Of a stretch of 64,000 bases of DNA, positions 1-10,029 are shown one piece after another. Within the stretch, counting starts at the first letter, position 1. Each line of letters opens with the position of its first letter. A program made the translations under genes and the position numbers. Under the pieces are notes generated by a model. The model saw nothing but the letters and a program-made list of their open reading frames with translations. It made no database searches and was not told where the DNA came from. Where the stretch lies: positions 1-64,000 of the forward strand of contig NZ_JFKC01000012.1 in assembly GCF_002115805.1 (NCBI RefSeq), written 5' to 3'. Source of the DNA: Marivita geojedonensis (GTDB taxonomy: Bacteria; Pseudomonadota; Alphaproteobacteria; Rhodobacterales; Rhodobacteraceae).

Positions 1-2
1 TC

Positions 3-167
3 CTGACCCTAGTAGGGCCAGATCATTCCACACTGCTGACCGTAGACTGCGAGACCATGCTACGCATGAACGGTTCGGGGAAGCGGCGCTATGGCGATGA
101 CTATCCTGGCGAATGTCCGGAGAGGGTCCAATTTGCACAAAGATGGCCACTCACCTGCAACTTATGA
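3..167 (+). CDS. Possible 3' end of an unidentified gene (partial)
   Basis: Frame 3 is open from the window edge to a TGA at 165-167, giving about 54 residues of an unknown C-terminus with a charged stretch (GSGKRRYGDDYPGECPE). I do not recognise it, and the length is short enough to be chance. It matters only because it sits about 55 bases beyond the 3' end of a tRNA gene, a common place for an island boundary. The following stretch 168-222 is AT-rich and shows no gene. Confidence 0.2.
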   Translation: MTLVGPDHSTLLTVDCETMLRMNGSGKRRYGDDYPGECPERVQFAQRWPLTCNL

Positions 168-222
168 AACCCATTGGGCAAAAAACTTAACTATGTTTCT
201 TTAGGGGATATGTCGAAGAAGG

Positions 223-298
223 TGGTGCCGGTGATAGGACTCGAACCTACGACCCCATCATTACGAATGACGTGCTCTACCAGCTGAGCTACACCGGC
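223..298 (-). tRNA. tRNA-Thr (anticodon CGU)
   Basis: Read on the minus strand the sequence folds as a complete cloverleaf. The acceptor arm GCCGGTG pairs with CACCGGC, the D arm is GCTC/GAGC, the anticodon stem is CGTCA/TGATG around loop TTCGTAA, and the T arm is GTAGG/CCTAT around TTCGAGT. The anticodon CGT reads ACG (threonine). The discriminator base is A and the CCA end is encoded (TGG at 223-225 on the plus strand). It lies about 65 bases downstream of hemY on the same strand. Confidence 0.96.
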
Positions 299-363
299 CA
301 ATCCCAGACGAACGTGCGGGGATTGGCCGGGCTGTTAGCATCGGTTTAATGCCGAGAAAAGTC

Positions 364-1890
364 TTATTTCACCTTTTCCGGCTCCGGAGCGTCGGACGGC
401 TCATCGACCGGAGATGCCGTGTCTTCTACCGTTGCTTCTGTGGGGGCTTCAGGGGTCGATACCGGCTCCGGGTCGATCACCTCAGCTTCTTCGGTTTCAT
501 TCGATTTGTCTTCGAGTGAACCGACAATCAGAGGCAGCATCTCCGCACCCGCAGGCAGCACGGTTTCGCTTTGCGGAGGGGTCGTCCAGCTCAGAGTGTC
601 GAAGCTTTCACATGTTGAGCAGACTGGGGTCCACTCACTGTGGATCGTTTTGCAGTTGTCACAAACCCATTGCGGTCCGCGCGGTGCAGTGAGTGCCCGG
701 GCCAGCCAGCCACGTACAACGGCATCGGATGCGCCTTCGCCGCGCTCAATGGCCGCCGCGATGGCCAGAACCCGAGTATCAGGTTCGTTCTCGGCAAGAT
801 CTCCAAGCGACCGACGTGCTTCGGGGAAATCCTCAGCAGCGAGATTCAATTCGGCCAGAAGCAGCTTTGTTTCCCGGTGGTCAGGGCACAGGGCTGTCAG
901 CTGTCTGAACCGTTTCAAACGCGCATCTGCGCTTTCGTTCGGTTCAATTTCGGCAAAGGCCGCAGCAAGGTCGGGATGCGGGTGCACCTGCCACGCTTTC
1001 TTGAGGATCCGCACCGCATATTTCTGCCTGCCCTGCGCAATGTAGCTGCGCGCGGCCATGGCTGCCGCCGGGATCAGATCAGGTGAGGACTTGTTGGCAG
1101 CAATCGCGGCTTCCTGCGCCTCGATCGTCTTGCCTTCATCAAGGATTTCTTTTGCCTCGGACAGAGCCAGGACGGCATCCCGCCGCTTGTGAACATCACG
1201 CGGCAACGCGCCATGCTTTAGCTTGGCATTGAGCGTCTTGCGCGCGCCGGTCCAATCCGCCGACTTTGCCTGAAGTCGAAGCAATGTGTCCTGCACTTCT
1301 TCGTGCTTCGGCTTGATTGCAAACGCCCGCTCCGCAAGCTTGAGTGCCGTGTCGGTATCACCGGCGTCAAGCTTTTGCTTCATCAGACCGCGCACACCAA
1401 CAAAACGTGTCGTGTCGTTCTGGACGAGCCGCTTGTAGACCTCTTCCGCTTTTTTCCGATCACCCGTCATCTCTGCGGCTTGTGCCGTGATCAGATCGGT
1501 CAATTCCGGTTTGTGAAGGTATTTCTCGGCTTTCGAAGCTTTGGCCATCGCCAAACGGCCTTCGCCCGAAGCCAGAGCCATAAGACCCTCACTCAAAGCT
1601 TGGTATCCTTTGCGTTCGCGGTTTCGATCAAAGTAGCGCGAAATCGCCGTTTCATCACCGTTGATGAATTTCAGCGTCGCAATGAGGAGTGAAAACAGTT
1701 TCAGGAAGATCCACACCGCCAGAATTGCCACAAGGGCCGCAATCACCGATTGAAGCGGGCCGAGGGTAAATTCAGTTCCTCCTGCCGTAATCTGGATACC
1801 GCCGTTGCTCTCCATGAGATACCCGGCACCAAGGGTCAGGGCTGCGACGATGACGACAAAAAGAACGATCTTGAAAAGAGACCAAAGCAT
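364..1890 (-). CDS. hemY: HemY family TPR membrane protein
   Basis: A 508-residue inner-membrane protein of the HemY family, which is linked genetically to late heme/porphyrin biosynthesis though its activity is unresolved. Two membrane segments lie near the N-terminus (about residues 4-24 and 43-72), followed by the HemY-type helix (YFDRNRERKGYQALSEGLMA) and TPR-like helical repeats over roughly residues 95-400. An unusual C-terminal part follows: a four-cysteine zinc-ribbon-like motif (C410, C413, C424, C427), then about 75 acidic, Pro/Glu-rich residues that look disordered. The start has a strong AAGGGGGG ribosome site and lies 12 bases after the mic60 stop, so it is probably the last gene of hemD-mic60-hemY. 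The layout of membrane anchor, TPRs and metal ribbon resembles LapB/YciM. Confidence 0.9.
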   Translation of the reverse strand: MLWSLFKIVLFVVIVAALTLGAGYLMESNGGIQITAGGTEFTLGPLQSVIAALVAILAVWIFLKLFSLLIATLKFINGDETAISRYFDRNRERKGYQALSEGLMALASGEGRLAMAKASKAEKYLHKPELTDLITAQAAEMTGDRKKAEEVYKRLVQNDTTRFVGVRGLMKQKLDAGDTDTALKLAERAFAIKPKHEEVQDTLLRLQAKSADWTGARKTLNAKLKHGALPRDVHKRRDAVLALSEAKEILDEGKTIEAQEAAIAANKSSPDLIPAAAMAARSYIAQGRQKYAVRILKKAWQVHPHPDLAAAFAEIEPNESADARLKRFRQLTALCPDHRETKLLLAELNLAAEDFPEARRSLGDLAENEPDTRVLAIAAAIERGEGASDAVVRGWLARALTAPRGPQWVCDNCKTIHSEWTPVCSTCESFDTLSWTTPPQSETVLPAGAEMLPLIVGSLEDKSNETEEAEVIDPEPVSTPEAPTEATVEDTASPVDEPSDAPEPEKVK

Positions 1891-1902
1891 CAGACGCCCC
1901 CC

Positions 1903-3387
1903 TTATTCCTGAAGAAGCTGCTGGACGAGACCGTCCGCTGCCGTTTTCGCCTCGAGGCGAGTTTGAGCCTGCATCTGCCAGGCAGCAATCGCGCTCTGCG
2001 CGACATCCGGAAGTGCCGACAACTCGGACAGGGCGGTGCCCAGATCACCCGACTTCACCGAAGCCTCGACTCGCGACAGCACCGCGTCCGGATCATCTCC
2101 GTCCCGCGGTGCGACGGACCGCGCACCGAGCTGATTGGCGAAGAACGTGGCGATCCGATTTGTGCCTTCCGCACTGTCAGTTTCCACGCTGCGCGCTTCA
2201 CGCAAAGCTGCGCGGGCTGCATCGGGAAAGCCTTCGATCAATCCACTCAATGTCGGAATCCCGCTTTCAGCATGTGCCGACAGAGCCTCGGGCAGTGTCA
2301 CACCATTATTGGAAAGCACCGACACTGCGTTCGTGAATCCAGCCCCGGTTTCAAGTGCCGTCGTAATTTCCGCGAGCGCAGCACGCGACGCGGCAAGTTG
2401 GGCCTGCTCTTCTGCGTTACCCTCGGCCTGAATGGCTTCCTGAGCCATTTGTGCAACTTCGGCACGTTGCGCTTCAACTTCAGCCTGCAGATCGGCCAAG
2501 GCCCGCTCATAGGCAGCGATCGCTTCCTCCGACACTGCCTGCTCCATCGGCTGGCGCTCAAGCGTATCGATCCGCGCCGCAAGCTCATCGAGCCGCGTGG
2601 CAAGATCGGAACTGACCGCCTGCACGGATGCGACCTGTTCTTCGATCGGCCCGAGATCAACAGTCGGAGCTTCAACACCCTCCAGCTCTGTAATTCGCGC
2701 GCCGAGATCTGACAAAGACCCGTCCTGTGTCGCAAGGGCGTCCCGGACCTCATCTTCGAAACCTGTGTCAGACGACGCTTCGAAAGGCCAAACGGCCTGT
2801 GAGGAATAGGCAGCAACACCGTAACCAAGAACGGCCGCCGCAGCGCCACCCAAGAGCATCGGGACAAAGCCACCCTTCCGCTCGATCGTGGTCTCTTTCA
2901 CGACCTGCGGAGCGACTGGCATCTGATCCGGTTCGGTCACAGCTTGATAATCCGCGGCGTGCCCTTCGACCGTTTCGGCCTCTTCGATCAGCTTTTCGGC
3001 CTCTTCCTCGGTCAAATGGTCATCGGCGACGAAAGAGTCCTCTGCTTCCTGATTTTGATCCGACTCGATGTCCGAGGATTCGTCCGCAGAAACCGCGTCT
3101 TCGTCGGGCGAAACCCGATCCTCCTCGGTCGGCTCGGCCTGCTCGATCACTCCATCGGCAGCAGAGTCCCCAGTTTCGGTTCCGTCATCAGTTGGAGGAG
3201 CCTCGCTGCCCGCTGGCGTTTCGTCGACAGGGGCATAAACCTCAACCGCTTCAATGGCTTCAGCCGCTGTCTCCAGATCCTTGGAGACGTCTTCCGAGTT
3301 GTCAGACGCATCGTTTGCCTGATCCGCTTCGGCCATCTTTTCGGTTTCTTCGTTTGAGGTCGTGTCCGTGCTTTTGCGTTTCGCCAC
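1903..3387 (-). CDS. Mitofilin/Mic60-family inner-membrane protein
   Basis: About 494 residues in the order expected for alphaproteobacterial Mic60 (COG4223). There is a long acidic, low-complexity cytoplasmic N-terminus, one membrane helix (LLGGAAAAVLGYGVAAYS), a coiled-coil middle rich in Glu/Ala/Gln (segments such as LATRLDELAARIDTLERQ and ADLQAEVEAQRAEVAQMAQE), and a conserved helical C-terminal domain (DPDAVLSRVEASVKSGDLG to QTRLEAKTAADGLVQQLL). Mic60 is the ancestral MICOS subunit and shapes inner-membrane invaginations. It typically sits between hemD and hemY, as here. I prefer the GTG start at 3387, which has GAAGGAA at good spacing. An upstream in-frame TTG at 3411 has its SD-like GGAGAC too close, and ATG 3336 is another option. 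Confidence 0.87.
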   Translation of the reverse strand: MAKRKSTDTTSNEETEKMAEADQANDASDNSEDVSKDLETAAEAIEAVEVYAPVDETPAGSEAPPTDDGTETGDSAADGVIEQAEPTEEDRVSPDEDAVSADESSDIESDQNQEAEDSFVADDHLTEEEAEKLIEEAETVEGHAADYQAVTEPDQMPVAPQVVKETTIERKGGFVPMLLGGAAAAVLGYGVAAYSSQAVWPFEASSDTGFEDEVRDALATQDGSLSDLGARITELEGVEAPTVDLGPIEEQVASVQAVSSDLATRLDELAARIDTLERQPMEQAVSEEAIAAYERALADLQAEVEAQRAEVAQMAQEAIQAEGNAEEQAQLAASRAALAEITTALETGAGFTNAVSVLSNNGVTLPEALSAHAESGIPTLSGLIEGFPDAARAALREARSVETDSAEGTNRIATFFANQLGARSVAPRDGDDPDAVLSRVEASVKSGDLGTALSELSALPDVAQSAIAAWQMQAQTRLEAKTAADGLVQQLLQE

Positions 3388-3440
3388 CGGTATTTCCTTC
3401 GAATCTGTCAAGTCTCCGCGACATGACTGTCAACTTTACC

Positions 3441-4184
3441 TTACAAGTCTCGCTGCCGCCGCTCAAGCGTCAGGTCATCCGAGATCATTTCACTCACCAA
3501 CTGCACCATGCCGTCCCTGTTTGGCATCTTTGCAATTCGAACTCTGTCTGCGACCGCATCTGGCAAGGCATCCGCTACAGCCCGACTGATTGCGGCAAAC
3601 CGGATATGCGTCGCGCCGTCCGATTCGCGACCCAGTTGCTGAGCCGTCCTCGGTGAGAATACCGGTGCGAGGATGTGTCTGTCTTGCGACAAAGCTTCCC
3701 GCGTCCTCTCCGAAAAAGGCTCAAGTTTCTGCTGATATAGGATGGCTTCCGCGGTCGGCACTCCGTTTTCCGACAGTCGCCGGGCGACATCTCCAATTGC
3801 CACCTCCCCCCTCACATGCAGCAGGCCGCCGGGATAGCCCCGATCCAGAATGTGCTGAACCAACTGATCAGCAGTCCCACCGGCTACATCCGTATCAAAA
3901 CCAAACGACCGAACAGCCTTCGCAGTTCCTTCTCCAACCGCAATTGCAGGCAGATCAAGATTAGCACCGCCCAGCGCCTTGTAGGCATGTAGACCGTTCG
4001 CCGACGTGAAGATCAAGCCAGTGACCCCATCAAGTGAGGGCAGCGGGCCAGTGACATGTATGCTCATCAACGGATTGATTAAACATTCGGCATTTTCACG
4101 GGTCTCACGCGGCAGAGCGGCCCAAAACGCCTCGGAGGCGGCTTGGGGGCGGGTCAGCAGCAGAAGCGGGCGTCGGTCAGCCAT
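3441..4184 (-). CDS. hemD: Uroporphyrinogen-III synthase
   Basis: A 247-residue protein with the HemD fold signature: an N-terminal half beginning RPLLLLTRPQAASEAF, the segment GLIFTSANGLHAYKAL, the hinge-proximal IAVGEGTAKAVRSFGFD, and the second domain LLHVRGEVAIGDVARRL. It closes the linear tetrapyrrole hydroxymethylbilane to uroporphyrinogen III with inversion of ring D, in the cytoplasm. ATG 4184 is chosen because homology begins there; the frame stays open upstream but reads through tsaD on the opposite strand. It is divergent from tsaD (72 bases between starts) and probably co-transcribed with mic60 and hemY. HemD sequences diverge strongly, so context adds weight to the call. Confidence 0.87.
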   Translation of the reverse strand: MADRRPLLLLTRPQAASEAFWAALPRETRENAECLINPLMSIHVTGPLPSLDGVTGLIFTSANGLHAYKALGGANLDLPAIAVGEGTAKAVRSFGFDTDVAGGTADQLVQHILDRGYPGGLLHVRGEVAIGDVARRLSENGVPTAEAILYQQKLEPFSERTREALSQDRHILAPVFSPRTAQQLGRESDGATHIRFAAISRAVADALPDAVADRVRIAKMPNRDGMVQLVSEMISDDLTLERRQRDL

Positions 4185-4256
4185 ACCGTCCGTCTTGTTG
4201 TGAGCAGCAGACAAGGGTGGTAACTGCTCGACCTCAAGGGTGCAACGGAAAGTCTG

Positions 4257-5327
4257 ATGAACCACGACATCACTGTTCTCGGGCTGGAAAGCAGCTGCGA
4301 CGATACCGCCGCAGCGGTACTCCGCGGACGCACGATACTGTCTTCGGTGGTCGCGGACCAAACCGCGCTGCATGCCGCTTTCGGCGGGGTTGTGCCTGAA
4401 ATCGCTGCGCGCGCGCATGCCGAGAAGCTCGACATCTGCATCGAAACGGCACTTAACAAGGCTGGAACCCCATTATCGGAAATCGACGCCATTGCGGTGA
4501 CCGCAGGCCCCGGCCTGATCGGTGGTGTCCTTTCAGGAGTGATGATGGCCAAAGGCCTGAGTGCCGCCACAGGCAAGCCTCTGATTGGAGTCAATCACCT
4601 TGCCGGGCATGCGCTGACTCCGCGTCTGACGGATGGTTTGGAATACCCGTATCTCATTCTGCTGGTGTCCGGCGGGCATTGCCAGTTTCTGCGTGTGGAT
4701 GGACCTAACCGGTTTTCACGCCTTGGCAGCACAATTGACGATGCCCCCGGTGAAGCCTTTGACAAGACCGCCCGCCTTCTGGGTCTGCCACAACCGGGCG
4801 GACCCTCGGTTGAACAGCATGCCAAGGATGGGGACGAAACGCGCTTCAAGTTTCCCCGGCCTCTCCTTGATCGCGCCGGGTGTGATCTGTCGTTTTCGGG
4901 GCTCAAGACCGCTCTGCTCAGGCAGCGCGACCAGCTCGTTTCCGATCAGGGGGGTCTTCATCCGAAAGATGTCAACGATCTTTGCGCGGGGTTTCAAGCC
5001 GCGATCCGGGATGTCCTTGTCGAGAAATCGCGCCGCGCGTTAGAGGTATCCAATGACATCACGGGCTTCGCCGTCGCCGGCGGTGTCGCCGCCAACAAGT
5101 CACTTCGTGCTTCACTAGAGACACTTTCCGACGCACGGGATATCCCCTTTGTCGCGCCACCGTTGGCCCTCTGCACAGACAATGCGGCAATGATCGCCTT
5201 CGCCGGAGCCGAAAAGTTCGCATCGGAGGGCGCCGACGATCTGAGTCTTTCCGCACGCCCAAGATGGCCGCTCGACAAACAGGCGCCCGCAGCTTTGGGC
5301 AGCGGAAAGAAAGGGGCCAAGGCATGA
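4257..5327 (+). CDS. tsaD: tRNA N6-threonylcarbamoyladenosine transferase TsaD
   Basis: 356 residues, the usual length for bacterial TsaD (Kae1/Qri7 family). It transfers threonylcarbamoyl from threonylcarbamoyl-AMP to A37 of ANN-reading tRNAs, working with TsaB and TsaE; tsaE is in this window at 15665. Visible motifs are the N-terminal [29 protein letters not shown], the metal-binding NHLAGHA histidines, [10 protein letters not shown], the [11 protein letters not shown] loop, and [13 protein letters not shown]. It overlaps gpsA by ATGA, the same order seen in other alphaproteobacteria. GGAAAG stands before the ATG. Confidence 0.97.
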   Translation: MNHDITVLGLESSCDDTAAAVLRGRTILSSVVADQTALHAAFGGVVPEIAARAHAEKLDICIETALNKAGTPLSEIDAIAVTAGPGLIGGVLSGVMMAKGLSAATGKPLIGVNHLAGHALTPRLTDGLEYPYLILLVSGGHCQFLRVDGPNRFSRLGSTIDDAPGEAFDKTARLLGLPQPGGPSVEQHAKDGDETRFKFPRPLLDRAGCDLSFSGLKTALLRQRDQLVSDQGGLHPKDVNDLCAGFQAAIRDVLVEKSRRALEVSNDITGFAVAGGVAANKSLRASLETLSDARDIPFVAPPLALCTDNAAMIAFAGAEKFASEGADDLSLSARPRWPLDKQAPAALGSGKKGAKA

Positions 5328-6280
5328 TCGGGGTCATGGGAGCAGGAGCGTTTGGGACCGCCCTTGCAATCGCCTTGGGCAAAGCCGGTCACACGGTCAA
5401 TCTTTGGTGCCGCAATGCGGATCAAGCGCGCGATATGGCCGAGTTGCGCTGCAACAGAGCCTACCTTCCGAACGCGCCTTTCCCCGAGAGCCTGCACGTG
5501 ACGCAGGACTTGGCACTCGCTGCCAAAGGCACCGCTCTTCTGATTGCGGTTCCGTTGCAGTCAATGCGCGCTGCCATTGCAGACCTTGGGGCACCCTCCG
5601 CAGCACTCGTTGCGTGTTGCAAGGGGATCGAATTGCACAGCGGGCTGGGTCCGACCCGCGTTCTCGAAGACACCCTGCCGGGTATCACATCGGCTGTTCT
5701 GACAGGACCGAGCTTTGCAGCAGATATCGCTATCGGACGGCCCACAGCACTGACGCTGGCCTGCGCCGACAACGTTACCGGCGCGGTTCTGCAACAGGCT
5801 CTGACCACACCGACGCTCAGGCTCTACCGCACGTCCGACACGGTTGGTGCGGAACTGGGCGGCGCATTGAAAAATGTGATGGCAATTGCCTGCGGTGCGG
5901 TCATCGGCGCCGGTCTGGGCGATAGCGCACGTGCCGCGACAATGACCCGAGGCTTTGCAGAGATGCAGCGGATTGGTGCTGCTTTGGGCGCACGCCCTGA
6001 AACCCTCTCCGGCCTGTCCGGCCTTGGAGATCTTGCGCTTACCTGTACGTCGGATCTGTCGAGAAACTATCGGCTTGGTCTATCGCTCGGAACAGGCGAA
6101 AAATTCGATCCCTCCATCACCGTCGAAGGCGCCGCAACAGCGCATGCAATGCTTCGGATTGCGAACGAAAAAGGATTGGATGTTCCAATCACACGAACGG
6201 TGACCGAGCTTCTTGACGGATCGACGACGATCACAGATGCCATAGACGCCCTGATGACCCGCCCATTGAAGGAAGAATGA
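5324..6280 (+). CDS. gpsA: NAD(P)-dependent glycerol-3-phosphate dehydrogenase
   Basis: 318 residues. It reduces dihydroxyacetone phosphate to sn-glycerol-3-phosphate for phospholipid synthesis. It opens with the Rossmann loop [13 protein letters not shown] and carries [40 protein letters not shown], the catalytic-lysine segment [15 protein letters not shown], and the conserved [11 protein letters not shown]. The ATG start overlaps the tsaD stop as ATGA. A longer frame begins inside tsaD but adds unrelated residues. It is translationally coupled to the neighbours on both sides. Confidence 0.97.
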   Translation: MIGVMGAGAFGTALAIALGKAGHTVNLWCRNADQARDMAELRCNRAYLPNAPFPESLHVTQDLALAAKGTALLIAVPLQSMRAAIADLGAPSAALVACCKGIELHSGLGPTRVLEDTLPGITSAVLTGPSFAADIAIGRPTALTLACADNVTGAVLQQALTTPTLRLYRTSDTVGAELGGALKNVMAIACGAVIGAGLGDSARAATMTRGFAEMQRIGAALGARPETLSGLSGLGDLALTCTSDLSRNYRLGLSLGTGEKFDPSITVEGAATAHAMLRIANEKGLDVPITRTVTELLDGSTTITDAIDALMTRPLKEE

Positions 6281-6556
6281 ATGCTGATTGCCCTGATCGC
6301 CCGAGACAAACCCGGTGCCCTGGAAACCCGCAAAGCCAACCGTGACGCCCATCTTGGCTACATTGAGGCAACAGGCGTTGTCGAACAGGCTGGACCGCTG
6401 CTGGATGCAAAGGACCAGATGATCGGATCGCTGGTCATTCTCGATGTACCCGACATGGCGGCGGCTCAAGCCTGGGCAGACAATGACCCGTATGCGCAAG
6501 CCGGATTGTTTCAGAGCGTCGATCTGATCCCTTGGAAGCGCGTGATTCAACGATGA
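6281..6556 (+). CDS. YciI family protein
   Basis: 91 residues forming one YciI-like (ferredoxin-fold) domain. The conserved pattern is an N-terminal strand LIALIARDKPGA, a HLGYIEATGVVEQAGPLLD segment with the family histidine (H24), then GSLVILDVPDMAAAQAWADNDPYAQAGLF. The biochemical role of YciI proteins is mostly unknown; some have been proposed as small enzymes on muconolactone-like substrates. The ATG directly follows the gpsA stop and its own stop overlaps the EVE gene as ATGA, so it is part of the tsaD-gpsA operon. Confidence 0.88.
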   Translation: MLIALIARDKPGALETRKANRDAHLGYIEATGVVEQAGPLLDAKDQMIGSLVILDVPDMAAAQAWADNDPYAQAGLFQSVDLIPWKRVIQR

Positions 6557-6972
6557 GGTACTGGCTCTTCAAATCGGAACCCTCGACCTGGTCGTGGGAG
6601 GATCAGGTCGCCAAAGGCGACGCTGGCGAAGAATGGGACGGCGTTCGAAACTACCAGGCACGCAACTTCATGCGTGAAATGGCGGTCGGCGACAGGGGAT
6701 TCTTCTATCATTCCCAAAAGGAAAAGGCCGTTGTCGGCACCGTTGAGGTCATTGCCGAAGCACATCCAGACAGCACTACCGATGATGAACGATGGGAGTG
6801 CGTGGACATAAAAGCGCTGGAACCGGCGAAAACGCCGGCCACTCTTGAGCAGATCAAATCGGATGAGCGGCTGTCCAAGATGGTCCTCGTGAACAATTCC
6901 CGTCTGTCCGTTCAGCCTGTCACTCCGGATGAATGGCAGATTATCTGTGAATGGGCCGGGTTGAACCGTTAA
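6553..6972 (+). CDS. EVE domain-containing protein
   Basis: 139 residues forming a single EVE domain (PUA-like fold, thymocyte nuclear protein 1 family), recognisable from YWLFKSEPSTWSWEDQ, the aromatic WDGVRNYQARNFMREM, and GDRGFFYHSQKEKAVVGTVE. EVE domains are thought to bind modified bases in DNA or RNA, and stand-alone bacterial versions of this length are common. The start ATG overlaps the YciI stop. Its place behind tsaD, a tRNA modification gene, fits but does not prove an RNA role. Confidence 0.9.
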   Translation: MRYWLFKSEPSTWSWEDQVAKGDAGEEWDGVRNYQARNFMREMAVGDRGFFYHSQKEKAVVGTVEVIAEAHPDSTTDDERWECVDIKALEPAKTPATLEQIKSDERLSKMVLVNNSRLSVQPVTPDEWQIICEWAGLNR

Positions 6973-7038
6973 GACGCTTTTTCATTAAGAGGAACACGGC
7001 TTTGGCGATATGCTGCCAGCATATCAAAGGAGGGTTCC

Positions 7039-7431
7039 ATGGGACTTGTGTCAGTTATTGCCGCCGCAGCGGCATCTTGGGTGTTTGGGGCAGTTTGGTA
7101 CATGATTCTGTCCAAGCCTTGGATCACGGCGTCCGGCGTGGAATGCGATTCCAGCGGCAAACCTGCAAACACCAGCCCGCTTCCTTTCATTCTCTCAGCG
7201 ATTTGCATGCTGTTGGTCGCCGGCATGATGCGCCACATCTTTGCAATGAGCGGGATCGAGACTGTGAGCAAAGGCGCATTGACGGGTTTGGGAATTGGTT
7301 TGTTCTTTATTGCGCCGTGGACGATGATCAATAACGCCTACGCAGGAAGGCCCTTTGCACTGACTATGATCGACGGTGGCTATGCTGTCTTTGGATGCAC
7401 GATCATTGGCGCGGTTTTGACCCTTCTTTAA
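7039..7431 (+). CDS. DUF1761 family membrane protein
   Basis: 130 residues with four hydrophobic segments (about 3-25, 49-66, 80-100, 110-130). The GAVWYMILSKPW motif near the N-terminus and NAYAGRPFALTMIDGGYAVFG near the C-terminus match the DUF1761 family. Function is unknown. A strong ribosome site AAAGGAGGG stands before the ATG, 66 bases after the EVE gene stop, so it could be read from the same transcript or from its own promoter. A GC-rich hairpin follows the stop. Confidence 0.85.
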   Translation: MGLVSVIAAAAASWVFGAVWYMILSKPWITASGVECDSSGKPANTSPLPFILSAICMLLVAGMMRHIFAMSGIETVSKGALTGLGIGLFFIAPWTMINNAYAGRPFALTMIDGGYAVFGCTIIGAVLTLL

Positions 7432-7434
7432 TTC

Positions 7435-7467
7435 ACGGAGGGTCCGGCCTGCGCCGAAACCCTCCGT
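7435..7467 (+). terminator. Hairpin after the DUF1761 gene
   Basis: ACGGAGGGT (7435-7443) pairs perfectly with ACCCTCCGT (7459-7467) across a 15-base loop, starting just after the stop codon. No T tract follows, so it may be a weak terminator or an mRNA 3' stabiliser. From here to the next hairpin near 7600 nothing else is recognised. Confidence 0.4.
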
Positions 7468-7599
7468 TCCCGCGCTCCCAAGTCACCACGCGCGTCAACT
7501 GAATATGGTTTCGGTCGTCCTGACCGTCCCTCCGGTTATACCCGTGTGGCGCGCAGATACCAAACGCCAAGTCCACGGCATTTTCTTCAATTGAAATAG

Positions 7600-7624
7600 A
7601 AAAAGGCGCCCCGTTGGGGACGCC
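7600..7624 (-). terminator. Rho-independent terminator of the DUF2853 gene
   Basis: On the minus strand GGCG-T-CCCC pairs with GGGG-CGCC around a 3-base loop with one bulge, followed at once by TTTTTC. It lies 26 bases after the stop of the minus-strand DUF2853 gene and may also stop transcripts arriving from the plus strand. Confidence 0.8.
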
Positions 7625-7650
7625 CTTCGATAAACGAAAGAGCTTTGCCC

Positions 7651-7992
7651 TCAGCCGTAAACCGACTCTTTGCCGAAATGCTTGGTGAGCATGTAGTAAA
7701 CCACAGCGCGGTATTTGTTGCGCTCCGACTTGCCGTAGGTTTCGATCACCGAGTTGATGCCATCCATCAGCTCCGGACCATCGCTCAAACCAAGTTTCTT
7801 GATGAGGAAATTGTTTTTGACCGTTTCCAGTTCGGACTCTTGCGAACCAGCGACGGTCGAGGCGTCATCATTGTAGATGGCAGGTCCACAGCCAATCGTC
7901 ACTTTGGTCAGCAAGTCCATATCCGGAGTCATGCCGCACTTGTTTTTCAGGTCATCCGCATACTTTGCGATCAAGTCGTCTCGTTTACCCAT
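7651..7992 (-). CDS. DUF2853 family protein
   Basis: 113 residues of a small soluble, helical protein that begins MGKRDDLIAKYADDLKNKCG and ends VVYYMLTKHFGKESVYG, the conserved ends of the DUF2853 family, which is common in alphaproteobacteria and has no assigned function. ATG 7992 follows a GGGAGAC ribosome site; the frame stays open upstream but loses family resemblance. It is divergent from the BON-LysM gene and ends in its own terminator, so it is monocistronic. Confidence 0.87.
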   Translation of the reverse strand: MGKRDDLIAKYADDLKNKCGMTPDMDLLTKVTIGCGPAIYNDDASTVAGSQESELETVKNNFLIKKLGLSDGPELMDGINSVIETYGKSERNKYRAVVYYMLTKHFGKESVYG

Positions 7993-8174
7993 CACTGTCT
8001 CCCTGTGAAGTCTTGGTTCCCCGGAGGACCGGCCCCCAACTTGCGCAAAGGTGGCAAAATCCCATGGCTCGGGCAACGAAAAATGCACTTTTGCGGAACA
8101 GGAGTGAGTTTTCCCTCTGGTACTGGCGGGAAAGTCACTCAATGCTAGGGCTGTATCATTGTCAGGAGGAACTA

Positions 8175-8594
8175 ATGGGTCTTTGGAATTTCATGAAATC
8201 GGCCGGTCGTAAACTTGTCGGCGCGGATGATGTGCCGACAGCGGCGGTCTTGCAGAAAGAGGTCGCTGACCTCGGGCTCGACACCAAGGGCGCCGAGATC
8301 AAGGTAGAGGGCGACAAGGTGGTCGTGTCCGGCGGGGACATGACACAGGAAGAGCGTGAAAAAGTGATCCTAGCGGTCGGCAACGTCGAAGGTGTCTCCT
8401 CGGTTGAAGCTGACACTTCGGACGAGCCGATGTTCCACGAGGTCAAGAAAGGTGACACGCTCTGGGCGATCGCCGAAAAGACCTTGGGCAACGGCGCTCG
8501 GTACAAAGAGATATTCGAGGCCAATCGTCCGATGCTGAGCGATCCGGACAAGATCTACCCAGGTCAGACGCTTCGGATACCGAAAGACGCCTGA
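8175..8594 (+). CDS. BON and LysM domain protein (Kbp/YgaU-like)
   Basis: 139 residues: an N-terminal BON-like domain (about residues 20-85, with AEIKVEGDKVVVSGGDMTQEE) and a C-terminal LysM domain (about 88-137, with FHEVKKGDTLWAIAEKTLG and YPGQTLRIPK). This matches the LysM/BON protein Kbp (YgaU) of E. coli, a cytoplasmic potassium-binding protein. There is no signal peptide, so it is probably cytoplasmic despite its peptidoglycan-type LysM. CAGGAGGA stands 5 bases before the ATG. A strong hairpin terminator follows. Confidence 0.9.
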   Translation: MGLWNFMKSAGRKLVGADDVPTAAVLQKEVADLGLDTKGAEIKVEGDKVVVSGGDMTQEEREKVILAVGNVEGVSSVEADTSDEPMFHEVKKGDTLWAIAEKTLGNGARYKEIFEANRPMLSDPDKIYPGQTLRIPKDA

Positions 8595-8607
8595 TTGCGA
8601 ATGTGAA

Positions 8608-8630
8608 GGCCCGCCAGTCATTGGCGGGCC
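8608..8630. terminator. Bidirectional terminator between the lysM-type gene and ahcY
   Basis: GGCCCGCCA (8608-8616) and TGGCGGGCC (8622-8630) form a perfect 9-bp stem with a 5-base loop, flanked by TTT on the plus side and a shorter T run on the minus side. It lies between the converging ends of the BON-LysM gene and ahcY and can serve both. Confidence 0.8.
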
Positions 8631-8640
8631 TTTGAATTGA

Positions 8641-10029
<1,389 letters not shown>

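Noticed and set aside
335-349. TTAG-N7-TTAA near tRNA-Thr as a CtrA site
   Set aside because: One mismatch and no regulated gene in the right place; more likely chance or part of the tRNA promoter region.
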